This document shows positions 1-8,075 of a stretch of DNA of 47,898 nucleotides, piece by piece. The position numbers and the translations under genes were made by a program. Where the stretch lies: contig CACLYQ010000006.1 in assembly GCA_902611175.1 (NCBI GenBank), forward strand, positions 1 through 47,898. Direction: 5' to 3'. This DNA is from an uncultured Pelagibacteraceae bacterium (GTDB lineage Bacteria; Pseudomonadota; Alphaproteobacteria; Pelagibacterales; Pelagibacteraceae). The notes beneath the pieces are model-generated. The model saw nothing but the letters and a program-made list of their open reading frames with translations, did no database searches and was not told the DNA's origin. How positions within the stretch are numbered: position 1 is the stretch's first letter; each line of letters opens with the position of its first letter.

Positions 1-102
1 AAAAAAATTATAACAACATCTGTTGATAAGTCTAAACTTGACAACTTGTTTAATAAAAATCTTGATGAAACAAAGACAGAATTAAAGAAAATTAGTTCTT
101 AA
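1..102 (+). CDS. 3' end of an upstream gene, possibly crtE
   Basis: An open frame enters at base 1 and stops with TAA at 100-102, giving 33 residues rich in Lys, Leu and Asn with a helical tail (…LDNLFNKNLDETKTELKKIS). It lies on the same strand, 48 bases upstream of crtI. Retinal clusters often begin with crtE (geranylgeranyl diphosphate synthase), whose C-terminus is helical, so crtE is a reasonable guess from position. No diagnostic motif is in view, and another protein is possible. The reading frame itself is fairly safe; the identity is not. Confidence 0.4.
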   Translation, partial: KKIITTSVDKSKLDNLFNKNLDETKTELKKISS

Positions 103-150
103 ACTAAGATAGTTTATCAAATTTCATAAAAATAATGTAAATTAAGGAAT

Positions 151-1608
151 ATGAATTCAATTGTAATTGGATCAGGCTTTGGCGGTATAGCAGCGGCTCT
201 TAGACTTCGGGCAAAAGGTCATAAAGTTACTTTAATTGAAAAACAAAAAGATTTAGGTGGGAGAGCGAGAGTATTTAAAAGTAATGGGTTTACTTATGAT
301 GGTGGACCAACTGTAATAACTGCTCCTTATTTAATTTATGAAATTTTTAAACTTTTTAATAAAAATCCAGATGATTATATAAAAATAAAAGATTTAGATA
401 CTTGGTACAGATTTGTTTTCGAAGATGGAAGCCATTTTGATTACTCAGCTGATGAAAAGAAAATGGAAGAACAGATTGCAATAATTAATCATAAAGATGT
501 TGTGGGTTACAGAAATTTACTTAAATTTACAAAAAAAATATTTGATAAGGGTTATTCAGAATTATCAGATGTGCCATTTGATAAACCTTCATTTATGTTT
601 AAGCAAATTCCTGCATTGCTAAGTTTAAAAAGTTATAAATCTGTTTATTCTTTGGTTAGTGGTTTTATTGAAAATGAAAAACTAAGAAGGCTATTTAGTA
701 TGCACCCATTATTGGTAGGTGGGAACCCTTTTACTACAACCTCTATATATGGATTAATTTTGTATTTAGAAAAAAAATGGGGAATTCATTATTCTATGGG
801 TGGAACAGGACAAATCATAAAAGGTTTTGAGAAATTGATGTTAGAAGAAGATGTTACAATTATTAAAGGTAAAGAAGTTAAAAACTTGCTTACAGAAAAT
901 AAAAGAGTTGTCGGGGTTGTGACAAGTGAAGATGAGGAAATTAAAGCAGATAACGTAGTTTGTAATGCAGATCCTCCCGGTGTTTATTCAAAAATGCTAA
1001 ATAATCAAAAATATAACACCTTATTTAACTGGAAGATAAATAGAATGGAATATTCAATGGGTTTGTTTGTTTATTATTTTGGAACAAAGAAAAAATACGA
1101 AAATGTTGAACATCATACTATAAAGTTTGGCGATAAGTACAAAGAACACTTGGATGATATATTTGTAAACAAAAAATTAAATAACGATATAAGCTATTAC
1201 CTACATAGACCTACCGCAACAGATTCAAGTATGGCACCAAAAGACCATGATTGCTTTTATGTATTAGTGCCTGTACCTAATAATAAATCAGGAATAAACT
1301 GGTCAATCGAAGGAGAGAATCTAAAAAAACTTGTGATAGAAAAAATGGAAAAAAGTTTATTACCTAACTTAAGAGGAAATATTGTAGATGATTTTTATTT
1401 AACTCCTGATTATTTTGAGAATGAATTAAACACAAAATATGGCTCTGGTTTTTCAATTCAGCCAAAATTTTCTCAATCAGCATACTTTAGATTTCATAAT
1501 AAATCTGAGGTTTATGACGGTTTATATTTTGTTGGAGCGGGCACTCATCCTGGAGCTGGTGTTCCAGGAGTCCTATCATCCGCAAAGGTCTTAGATAAAA
1601 TTTTGTAA
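151..1608 (+). CDS. crtI: Phytoene desaturase CrtI
   Basis: FAD-dependent enzyme that introduces the four double bonds turning phytoene into lycopene; the bacterial family is membrane-associated. The 485 residues are typical in length. The N-terminus holds a Rossmann FAD-binding loop GSGFGG (residues 7-12) followed about 20 residues later by an acidic strand end and GGRA. The C-terminus (459-485) carries the family signature GAGTHPGAGVPGV. The ATG at 151 has an AAGGA ribosome site at 144-148. The stop overlaps the crtB start by one base (TAATG), so translation is probably coupled. It is the first complete gene of the retinal operon. Related amine-oxidase-fold desaturases exist, but crtB, crtY and blh next to it fix the role. 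Confidence 0.95.
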   Translation: MNSIVIGSGFGGIAAALRLRAKGHKVTLIEKQKDLGGRARVFKSNGFTYDGGPTVITAPYLIYEIFKLFNKNPDDYIKIKDLDTWYRFVFEDGSHFDYSADEKKMEEQIAIINHKDVVGYRNLLKFTKKIFDKGYSELSDVPFDKPSFMFKQIPALLSLKSYKSVYSLVSGFIENEKLRRLFSMHPLLVGGNPFTTTSIYGLILYLEKKWGIHYSMGGTGQIIKGFEKLMLEEDVTIIKGKEVKNLLTENKRVVGVVTSEDEEIKADNVVCNADPPGVYSKMLNNQKYNTLFNWKINRMEYSMGLFVYYFGTKKKYENVEHHTIKFGDKYKEHLDDIFVNKKLNNDISYYLHRPTATDSSMAPKDHDCFYVLVPVPNNKSGINWSIEGENLKKLVIEKMEKSLLPNLRGNIVDDFYLTPDYFENELNTKYGSGFSIQPKFSQSAYFRFHNKSEVYDGLYFVGAGTHPGAGVPGVLSSAKVLDKIL

Positions 1609-2459
1609 TGAATGAACAAAATTATTTGTCGATATACGCTAAATCTTTTAATTGGGCAGGTTTCTTTTTACCAAAACAAGTCTACTCCGATTGCTCTAAT
1701 TTGTACGATTTTTGTAGATACATAGACAATATAGCAGATGAAAAAGGTGATCTTGATACGAAATTAAAAAATTTCAATACTTTCAAAGAAGATTTCAAAT
1801 TAAAAAATGAAAATAACCAAATAATTAAAAATATGTGGGCTTTAATAAACAAATTTGGAATATCACAAAAAATAATTGATGATTTATTTGATGGCGTAGA
1901 GGCTGATATAAAATCAAAAGTAGAAATCAACACTGACAAAGATCTATATGTTTATTCATATAGAGTGGCTGGAACAGTTGGATTAATGATGGCAAAAATT
2001 TTAAATGTCAAAGAAAGATCAGCACTTTTAGGGGCGATTGACTTAGGTATTGCAATGCAATTAACTAATATTTCAAGAGATGTTATTGAAGATGAAAGCA
2101 ATAATAGGTTTTATATAAAAAAGAATTTTGATGAAATTAAAAGAATTCTAAAAATCGCTGACAAATTTTATAGTAATTCTTTTATATCAATTAAAAAAAT
2201 TCCATTCTTTTTAAGATTTTCGATTTTGGTTGCAAGACGAGTATATAGACAAATTGGAAATGAAATCTTAAAAAAACGAAACTTAGAAAATTATAATAAA
2301 TCGGGAAAAATTTATGTAAACAATTTGGGAAAAGTCTTGCATACAGTGTTATCTATTGGTGATTTAATTAAATTATATTTTGTAAAAGAAGATAAAAAAC
2401 TTACAATAAAAGAGCATGAGATAATAATGCAAGATATTGAGTATAATGAAAGATTTTGA
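1608..2459 (+). CDS. crtB: Phytoene synthase CrtB
   Basis: Condenses two geranylgeranyl diphosphates head to head into phytoene, the first committed carotenoid step. Both Asp-rich Mg-diphosphate motifs of the squalene/phytoene synthase family are visible: DFCRYIDNIADE at 34-45 and LTNISRDVIEDE around 152-163. The length of 283 aa is slightly short, mainly at the C-terminus, but the catalytic core is complete. The start overlaps the crtI stop by one base, and the 3' end overlaps crtY by 14 bases, so the genes are tightly packed. No odd codon use or frameshift was seen. Confidence 0.95.
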   Translation: MNEQNYLSIYAKSFNWAGFFLPKQVYSDCSNLYDFCRYIDNIADEKGDLDTKLKNFNTFKEDFKLKNENNQIIKNMWALINKFGISQKIIDDLFDGVEADIKSKVEINTDKDLYVYSYRVAGTVGLMMAKILNVKERSALLGAIDLGIAMQLTNISRDVIEDESNNRFYIKKNFDEIKRILKIADKFYSNSFISIKKIPFFLRFSILVARRVYRQIGNEILKKRNLENYNKSGKIYVNNLGKVLHTVLSIGDLIKLYFVKEDKKLTIKEHEIIMQDIEYNERF

Positions 2460-3513
2460 TTACATAATTATTGGAGGTGGCTGTGCAGGTTTAACATTGG
2501 CTTATGAGTTAGAGTATCACGATAAACTTAAAAATAAGGCTTTAGCAATTATTGAAAAAAGAGATGAATATAAAAGAGATAAAACTTGGTCATATTGGAA
2601 AACTGTACCTCACAAGTTTGATGACTGTGTAAAAAAAAGATGGAAAGATTATACAATCAATTTTAAAGGGAATGTTGAATATAAAGATTGTAAAGAAACC
2701 CCTTACGAAAGTATTGATAGTGGACTATTCTACAAAAAAATTTTAAATAAAATCAATAAAAATCCAAATATTCAATTCTTTAAAGATATTAGTGAAGTAA
2801 ATACAGAAAACGCAATTTTATTTAACAGTTTGCCAAATCTTGAGAATAAAGATTCTAATTTATGGCAACACTTTCAAGGTGTTGAGATTGAAACCGAAAA
2901 AGATTTTTTTGACGATCAAATAATGAATTTAATGGACTTTGATTGTGATCAAAAAAAAAGTGTTCATTTTTTCTATACACTACCCTATTCAAAAAAATCA
3001 GCTTTAATCGAAACTACGTGGCTTTCAAAAATGGAAGATGATAGTGAAAAAGATTATGATAAACAAATTACTGATTACATCGAAAACACTTTAAAATTAA
3101 AAAAATATAAAATTAATTATAAAGAAGTTGGGGCCATACCATTATTTTATCCAAAATTTAACAACGACAAAAATACGATTAATATTGGAACTGCTGGAGG
3201 TATGACGCGTTTAAGTACTGGCTATACTTTCCTAAATATTCAAGAACAAGCAGAATATATTACTCAAAATATTGATAAAATAACTCAAACTAGAGCTTTC
3301 AATATAAAAAGTAAGTATAAGTTTTTAGATAATGTTTTTTTGAAAGTCCTAGCTGAAAAGCCAGAGATCATGCCAAATATTTTCTTCAAAATGTTTAAAA
3401 GCAAGTCAAAAACAGTAATAAATTTTCTTTCCAATAAAAGTAATATTTTCGAGGACTTATCCATTATATTAAAGATGCCAAAATGGATTTTTATTAAAGC
3501 TGTATTTAAATAA
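2446..3513 (+). CDS. crtY: Lycopene beta-cyclase CrtY
   Basis: Cyclises both ends of lycopene to give beta-carotene, in a redox-neutral, flavin-dependent reaction. A dinucleotide-binding loop IIGGGCAGL sits at residues 8-16, and the lycopene-cyclase-family strand LPYSKKSALIETTWLS lies near the middle, with an EVGAIPLF segment after it. The ATG at 2446 gives 355 aa and starts inside the crtB 3' end. An in-frame TTG at 2437 would add three residues but is a weaker start. The stop overlaps the blh start by one base (TAATG). Together with crtI and crtB this supplies the substrate for Blh. Confidence 0.93.
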   Translation: MKDFDYIIIGGGCAGLTLAYELEYHDKLKNKALAIIEKRDEYKRDKTWSYWKTVPHKFDDCVKKRWKDYTINFKGNVEYKDCKETPYESIDSGLFYKKILNKINKNPNIQFFKDISEVNTENAILFNSLPNLENKDSNLWQHFQGVEIETEKDFFDDQIMNLMDFDCDQKKSVHFFYTLPYSKKSALIETTWLSKMEDDSEKDYDKQITDYIENTLKLKKYKINYKEVGAIPLFYPKFNNDKNTINIGTAGGMTRLSTGYTFLNIQEQAEYITQNIDKITQTRAFNIKSKYKFLDNVFLKVLAEKPEIMPNIFFKMFKSKSKTVINFLSNKSNIFEDLSIILKMPKWIFIKAVFK

Positions 3514-4406
3514 TGATCAACAAAATAAATTTTTTTCATTCTATTATTTTTTTTAATATCTGTATTTTTTTTTCAGCCTTTGAGGTATTGAGAGATAATT
3601 CGTTTATACTTTTTAGTTTTTTTTTAATTCTAACAATTGGTATCTCTCACGGTGCGCTGGATTATGAAAAGGGTAAAAAACTTTTAAAAATTTATAAAAT
3701 TAAAAATACAGAAGTGTTCTATATAACTTATATAGGTATTGCTATTTTTGTTATTTTAATTTGGATTTTAAGTCCAATATTGCTGCTTTCGCTTTTTTTA
3801 ATAGTTGCAGCATATCATTTTGGCAAAGAGGATAGTGACTTTATCGAAACAAAAAATGCTAATTTTTTAGAAATTTTTTATTTCATTAAAGGATCATTAG
3901 TTATTTCAGCACCCTTACTGTTTCATAAAGCTGAGACAATCGAAATTTTTAAAATATTAAACTTTTCAATAGACGAAAATATTGTGGCTGATAATTTTTT
4001 AATTCCTTTAGTTATATTATCAGTGCTAAGTAATTTTGTTATATATAGAGGCAATAATAATGATTTAAGATCTATTCTTTTTTTAGATAGTTTTTCAATA
4101 ATTATTTTAAACTATTTTTTTAACCCTATATTGGCTTTCACAATTTATTTCTGCTTTCTTCATTCTATAAGACACTCACTAAGTTTAATTAGTGAAATAA
4201 ATAAAAATTTGACGAAAGGATTTCCTATTTTTTTACGAAAAATTATTCCACTTACAGTAATTACAGCAATAATGTATTTAATAGTTTTTTATTTTATTTC
4301 AGAAAAATTTGGTATAGATGAAAGTATTATTAAAATAATGTTTGTTGGATTGGCTTCATTGACCTTTCCCCATATTTTACTTGAATTCATGGTAGAAAAA
4401 AAATGA
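3513..4406 (+). CDS. blh: Beta-carotene 15,15'-dioxygenase, Brp/Blh family
   Basis: Integral membrane, iron-dependent oxygenase that splits beta-carotene into two retinals. It is 297 aa and strongly hydrophobic, with about seven predicted membrane helices. Family histidines that ligate iron or line the site are present: HGALD (H46), AYHFGKED (H102), HSIRH (H217, H221) and FPHILLE (H287). The gene overlaps crtY at its start and shares an ATGA with the next small gene at its end. The presence of blh means the pathway ends in retinal, so a rhodopsin is expected elsewhere in the genome; none is encoded here. Confidence 0.93.
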   Translation: MINKINFFHSIIFFNICIFFSAFEVLRDNSFILFSFFLILTIGISHGALDYEKGKKLLKIYKIKNTEVFYITYIGIAIFVILIWILSPILLLSLFLIVAAYHFGKEDSDFIETKNANFLEIFYFIKGSLVISAPLLFHKAETIEIFKILNFSIDENIVADNFLIPLVILSVLSNFVIYRGNNNDLRSILFLDSFSIIILNYFFNPILAFTIYFCFLHSIRHSLSLISEINKNLTKGFPIFLRKIIPLTVITAIMYLIVFYFISEKFGIDESIIKIMFVGLASLTFPHILLEFMVEKK

Positions 4407-4573
4407 AAAATAAAACTATAAATCTAATTGGATGGATATTGTTCATTATATCTTCAATTGGTTTCATCATCTCAAGTATAGGAAGTTTTTGGGCTATGTT
4501 CGGAAGCCTGTTTTTTTTTATTGCTTGTATAGTATTTTTAATTCCATTTTTTAAAAAGGATGGAAATGAGTAA
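4403..4573 (+). CDS. Small membrane protein between blh and ispH, unknown
   Basis: An open frame of 56 residues, MKNKTINLIGWILF…, begins at an ATG that overlaps the blh stop (ATGA, 4403-4406) and ends in TAA at 4571-4573, eight bases inside ispH. The product is almost all membrane: a short basic start, two hydrophobic stretches (about residues 8-26 and 29-48) separated by a Gly/Ser turn, and a charged tail KKDGNE. Reading-frame overlaps on both sides are those of a translationally coupled operon gene, and the frame fills the whole blh-ispH gap. I do not recognise a family. It could be a helper of the membrane enzyme Blh or simply a lineage-specific small protein. Confidence 0.7.
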   Translation: MKNKTINLIGWILFIISSIGFIISSIGSFWAMFGSLFFFIACIVFLIPFFKKDGNE

Positions 4574-5510
4574 CAAAAATTTAAAAATTTATTTAGCTGC
4601 ACCAAGAGGATTTTGTGCGGGAGTTGATAGAGCAATTGAGATTGTAAAAAAGAGTATAGATAAATTTGGTGCCCCTGTTTATGTGAGACACGAAATTGTT
4701 CATAACAAACATGTTGTAGAAGGGTTAAAGAAGATAGGTGCAATATTTGTTGAAGAATTAGATGAAATCAAAGATAAGTCTAGACCAGTTATTTTTTCGG
4801 CGCATGGGGTTCCAAAATCTGTCCCAGAGGAAGCTTCTAATTTAAATATGCTGTTTGTAGATGCAACGTGTCCTCTAGTATCTAAAGTTCATAGAGAAGC
4901 GGAAAACTTAAATAAACAAGGTCATCATATATTATTAATAGGACACAAAAATCATCCAGAAGTTGTAGGAACTATGGGTCAATTACCAAAAGGTTCAATA
5001 GATTTGATTGAAAATATTGAGGATGCAAATAAGTATGAAAATATTTCAAATAAACAGCTATCTTTCATAACTCAAACAACACTATCTGTAGATGATACCA
5101 AAGATATAATTGCAGCTCTAAAATCTAAATTCCCAGATATTAAAGAGCCCAAAAAAGACGACATATGTTATGCAACAACAAATAGGCAATCAGCAGTTAA
5201 AGAAATAGCAGATAAATGTGATATGTTTTTTGTAATAGGAAGTAGAAATTCATCTAACTCTGTGAGATTAGTTGAGGTTGCTAAAAACTCTGGTTGTAGT
5301 TCTGCTGAATTAATACACTCAGAAAGCCCAGTGCCAATAGATAAAATTAAAGGATGTAATACAATTGGAATTTCCTCTGGTGCCTCAGCACCAGAAATAC
5401 TTGTTGAAAAATTTATTGCAGAGTTAAAAGATCAATTTACAGTCAATATTGAAGAAGTTGAAATCGTAAAAGAAAATATTACTTTTAAAATTCCCGGAAA
5501 ATTAAATTAA
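4566..5510 (+). CDS. ispH: 4-hydroxy-3-methylbut-2-enyl diphosphate reductase IspH
   Basis: Last enzyme of the MEP isoprenoid pathway: an iron-sulfur protein reducing HMBPP to IPP and DMAPP in the cytosol. Visible are PRGFCAGVDRA (first cluster Cys, about residue 17), a HEIVHNKHV histidine stretch, DATCPLVSKVH (second Cys), a GCNTIGISSGASAPE block containing the third Cys, and a TQTTLS strand. I chose the ATG at 4566 because AAGGA at 4556-4560 is correctly spaced from it; the ATG at 4560 would overlap that site. It feeds the carotenoid genes immediately upstream, and ispH-thrB-rnhA is a familiar alphaproteobacterial trio. Confidence 0.96.
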   Translation: MSNKNLKIYLAAPRGFCAGVDRAIEIVKKSIDKFGAPVYVRHEIVHNKHVVEGLKKIGAIFVEELDEIKDKSRPVIFSAHGVPKSVPEEASNLNMLFVDATCPLVSKVHREAENLNKQGHHILLIGHKNHPEVVGTMGQLPKGSIDLIENIEDANKYENISNKQLSFITQTTLSVDDTKDIIAALKSKFPDIKEPKKDDICYATTNRQSAVKEIADKCDMFFVIGSRNSSNSVRLVEVAKNSGCSSAELIHSESPVPIDKIKGCNTIGISSGASAPEILVEKFIAELKDQFTVNIEEVEIVKENITFKIPGKLN

Positions 5511-6475
5511 TGGCTGTTTATACTAAAATTAATAATAAGCAGATAAAATTTATCGAGAGGAAATATAATATTGGAAAAATAGAAAATTATTCAGGTATAA
5601 AAAAGGGTATTGAAAATACCAACTTCCTTTTAAAGACAAAAAAAAATAAATATATTTTAACTATTTACGAAAAAAGAGTTCAGAAAAAAGATCTCCCATT
5701 TTTTGTTAATCTTATGTCTGGTCTATCTAGATTAAAAGTAAAATGTCCAGTACCTATAAAAGATAAAAAGGGTAAATATTTATTTAACTTAAAAAATAAA
5801 AAAGCTTGTATTGTCAGCTTCTTAGAAGGAAGAGATAAAGATCAACTAAATAGTAAAGATTGTTTTATAGTTGGAAAAAATGCAGCACTACTTCATGAGG
5901 CTTCAAAAAAATTAAAATTATATAGAAAAAATTCTCTATCAATTAATTCATGGGGATCAATTCTGAATAAAATAGACAATAAAATTAATAAATTGTCAAA
6001 AAACCTAAAAGATTTAATGAAAGATGATTTGAAAGATCTCAAAAAAAAATGGCCTAAAAAAATGCCAAATGGGATAATTCATAGCGATCTATTTATTGAT
6101 AATATTTTTTTCAATAAAGGTAAATTTCATGGATTTATAGATTTTTATTTTTCAGCTAATGATTTTCTATCTTATGAATTAGCAACCTGCATTAACGCTT
6201 TATGTTTTAAAAAGAAAAATAGAAAATTTGTATTAGATAAAAATAGATCCTCAAATTTATTAAAGGGCTACCAATCCGTTAGAAAATTAACTGAAATTGA
6301 AAAAAGAAATTTAAATACATTATGTAGAGGGTCGGCTTTGAGATATCTTTTGACTAGATCCTATGATTATTTAAATACTCCTAAAAATGCTGTCATTAAA
6401 ATCAAAGATCCAAAGGAGTATATAGATAAGTTAAATTTTCATAGAAATCTGAGCTTATTTAAGGATTATTCTTGA
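5510..6475 (+). CDS. thrB: Homoserine kinase, aminoglycoside-phosphotransferase fold
   Basis: Phosphorylates homoserine, the step before threonine synthase. The 321-aa protein has the APH/choline-kinase fold: an N-terminal ATP lobe with GIENTNFLLKT, the catalytic loop HSDLFIDN at 191-198 (D193, N198) and the metal-binding FIDFY (D211). Many kinases share this fold; the position between ispH and rnhA, typical for the alphaproteobacterial ThrB type II, and a thrC gene 1.6 kb away support the assignment. The start overlaps the ispH stop by one base and the stop overlaps rnhA (TGATG). Very Lys-rich, as are the neighbours. Confidence 0.87.
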   Translation: MAVYTKINNKQIKFIERKYNIGKIENYSGIKKGIENTNFLLKTKKNKYILTIYEKRVQKKDLPFFVNLMSGLSRLKVKCPVPIKDKKGKYLFNLKNKKACIVSFLEGRDKDQLNSKDCFIVGKNAALLHEASKKLKLYRKNSLSINSWGSILNKIDNKINKLSKNLKDLMKDDLKDLKKKWPKKMPNGIIHSDLFIDNIFFNKGKFHGFIDFYFSANDFLSYELATCINALCFKKKNRKFVLDKNRSSNLLKGYQSVRKLTEIEKRNLNTLCRGSALRYLLTRSYDYLNTPKNAVIKIKDPKEYIDKLNFHRNLSLFKDYS

Positions 6476-6897
6476 TGATTAAAATTTACACAGATGGTTC
6501 ATGCATTGGGAATCCAGGAAATGGTGGTTGGGCTGCAATTATTATTGAAAATGGAAAGAAAACTCAAATTAAAGGAAGCAAAAAAGAAACAACAAATAAT
6601 CAAATGGAATTACTTGCCCCCATTAAAGCTTTAAAAAAAATTCCAAAAGGAAGCAAGGTTCAAATATTTACAGACTCTAAATATGTTAAATCTGGAATAA
6701 CTGAATGGATACATAATTGGAAAAAAAATGGCTGGAAAACAGCAAATAAAAAAGAAGTTAAGAATAAAGAACTTTGGACTGAATTAGATAATCTATCAAA
6801 TACTTTTGAAATTAAATGGAGCTGGGTAAAGGCACATTCAACAGACAAACTTAATAATGAAGTGGATTTATTGGCAAGGTCCTCTGCCACAATATAG
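6475..6897 (+). CDS. rnhA: Ribonuclease HI
   Basis: Degrades the RNA strand of RNA-DNA hybrids such as R-loops and primers. At 140 aa it is a normal single-domain enzyme. The catalytic carboxylates are all in place: YTDGSC (D7), NNQMELLA (E45), FTDSKY (D67) and NEVDLLA (D131), with the loop histidine in KAHS (H121). The ATG at 6475 overlaps the thrB stop; a TTG three bases earlier is ignored. It is the last gene of the plus-strand operon, and no hairpin terminator is evident after it. Confidence 0.96.
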   Translation: MIKIYTDGSCIGNPGNGGWAAIIIENGKKTQIKGSKKETTNNQMELLAPIKALKKIPKGSKVQIFTDSKYVKSGITEWIHNWKKNGWKTANKKEVKNKELWTELDNLSNTFEIKWSWVKAHSTDKLNNEVDLLARSSATI

Positions 6898-6970
6898 GTG
6901 CACCTAGCAACAGAGCGCCATTAAATAATTTATTGTCTTTCTATTTCAACGATAATTATTTTTAAAAAAG

Positions 6971-7002
6971 ACTATGTACCTACTATGTACTGACTATGTA
7001 CC
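6971..7002. repeat. Three CTATGTAC(C) direct repeats, left of unknown gene
   Basis: ACTATGTACC at 6971-6980, ACTATGTAC at 6982-6990 and ACTATGTACC at 6993-7002 follow one another with one- and two-base gaps. The same nonamer recurs on the other side of the 7023-7439 gene. The rest of 6898-7022 has no gene, no convincing terminator and no tRNA. Function is unknown; protein-binding sites or remains of a short tandem repeat are both possible. Confidence 0.8.
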
Positions 7003-7022
7003 ATACCTTCAAAACTCAAAAT

Positions 7023-7439
7023 TTACTTTTTCTTAAAATATTCTTTTATGTCTTTTTGAAACAATAGGTAAATACAAGAAATCTGTAATAAAGTATTTAA
7101 AATTAAAATAGATCTTACTGCCAATTCATTAAATCCTATTTCTGGTATAGGTCCATAAGGAGCAGCAAAACTTACATTTATTGCCCCGATTAAATCTAAC
7201 AAACCAATAACATTCCAAGACAGCAAAAGACCCCATAGTATAGTGCTTGGTTTTTTTATAATGTGGTAAACTAAAAATAAAGCAGTTATCCCAATAAAAA
7301 AGTCGCCCACAAAAGGAACTATCCATTCGGATGGTGCCGAACGCTCATTTTCAGTAAAGATCCAAAACAAAAACAAACCTGACCCAACTGCTCTGAATGA
7401 CATCCATCCAGTTACAAAAATAATCCAATTTAATTTCAC
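7023..7439 (-). CDS. Membrane protein of unknown function
   Basis: Encodes 138 residues with four likely membrane helices (about 4-26, 42-60, 66-88 and 108-128) and a basic C-terminus KEYFKKK. I recognise no family. It starts with GTG at 7437-7439 without a clear ribosome site; the first internal ATG would remove most of the first helix, so the GTG is favoured. It lies at the downstream end of the minus-strand oxidase-thrC-peroxiredoxin block but is separated by 150 bases, unusually far for this window, and is flanked by CTATGTACC repeats. That setting suggests an accessory gene gained or lost between strains. Confidence 0.65.
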   Translation of the reverse strand: MKLNWIIFVTGWMSFRAVGSGLFLFWIFTENERSAPSEWIVPFVGDFFIGITALFLVYHIIKKPSTILWGLLLSWNVIGLLDLIGAINVSFAAPYGPIPEIGFNELAVRSILILNTLLQISCIYLLFQKDIKEYFKKK

Positions 7440-7493
7440 TTTAGGATTACTTATCAGAAAAAAACCTCAATTACAAAGTCGTCGCAAAGAAAT

Positions 7494-7524
7494 CATAGTT
7501 TAACTATGTACCCTGCTATGTACC
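7494..7524. repeat. Palindrome plus two CTATGTACC repeats
   Basis: CATAGTT-T-AACTATG at 7494-7508 is a perfect 7-base inverted repeat around one base. It runs into ACTATGTACC (7503-7512), and a second CTATGTACC follows at 7516-7524. These sit upstream of the unknown gene on the minus strand, so they could be operator or promoter elements for it. The remaining gap, 7440-7589, has a GC-rich patch at 7562-7584 and no recognisable gene. Confidence 0.7.
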
Positions 7525-7589
7525 TATTCAAAAAGTGTTTTATTCTGTTACAAGTTGATTTGGGACGGACAACGGAACTGCCGCACTAA

Positions 7590-8075
7590 TTATAATAAAT
7601 CTAAAACACCCTCTGCTGAAGATAAACCGCATTGTTTAGTCTCTTTCTCAACTTGAATATTAACTACTTCTAAGTTTTGAATAACCATCGCATAACGATT
7701 TGAACGAATACCCATTCCTTTTGAATTTCTATCTACTTCAGCGCCAATTGCTTTTGTAAATAACAGATACGGATCTGATAACATTGTAATTTTGCCTCCA
7801 GCATTATTCGCTTCTCCCCAGGCATTCATAACAAATGGATCATTCACAGATAAACAAAATATTTTTTCTATTCCTTTTGATTTAATTTTATCTGCATTAC
7901 CTACATATCCAGGAAGATGGAGTTTTGAACAAGTTGAAGTAAATGCGCCAGGTAATCCAAATAAAATAACTTTACCATTTCCTAAAATATCTCTAATTTT
8001 GCTAGTTTGTGGTTCACCATCTATTAGATGGAAAATTTCTATATCAGGGATTTGATCTTTTATTTTTAATTTCAT
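7590..8075 (-). CDS. Peroxiredoxin, Prx5-like redoxin family
   Basis: Thiol peroxidase that reduces hydrogen peroxide and organic peroxides in the cytosol. The 161-aa thioredoxin-fold protein has the Prx5 active-site segment LPGAFTSTCSKLHLPGY with the peroxidatic Cys at residue 49 and the conserved Thr at 46. It then shows the family segment LSVNDPFVMNAW. A second Cys lies near residue 148 (KQCGL), which could be the resolving Cys of the atypical two-Cys type. The start codon overlaps the thrC stop (ATGA), so it is co-transcribed with thrC and the oxidase genes, a plausible pairing of respiration with peroxide defence. Confidence 0.92.
   Translation of the reverse strand: MKLKIKDQIPDIEIFHLIDGEPQTSKIRDILGNGKVILFGLPGAFTSTCSKLHLPGYVGNADKIKSKGIEKIFCLSVNDPFVMNAWGEANNAGGKITMLSDPYLLFTKAIGAEVDRNSKGMGIRSNRYAMVIQNLEVVNIQVEKETKQCGLSSAEGVLDLL

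Noticed and set aside
2437-2445. TTG start adding three residues to CrtY
   Set aside because: The ATG at 2446 places the nucleotide-binding loop at the usual distance from the N-terminus.
4387-4743. Minus-strand frame of 118 codons over the blh-ispH junction
   Set aside because: It is antisense to the start of ispH, whose motifs are unmistakable, and to the small membrane gene that couples to its neighbours.
1-6897. Rhodopsin gene linked to the retinal cluster
   Set aside because: No seven-helix opsin with the retinal-binding Lys segment is found in any frame of the window.
6971-7524. CTATGTACC repeats as a CRISPR array
   Set aside because: Units are only nine bases, there are no regular spacers, and no cas genes are present.
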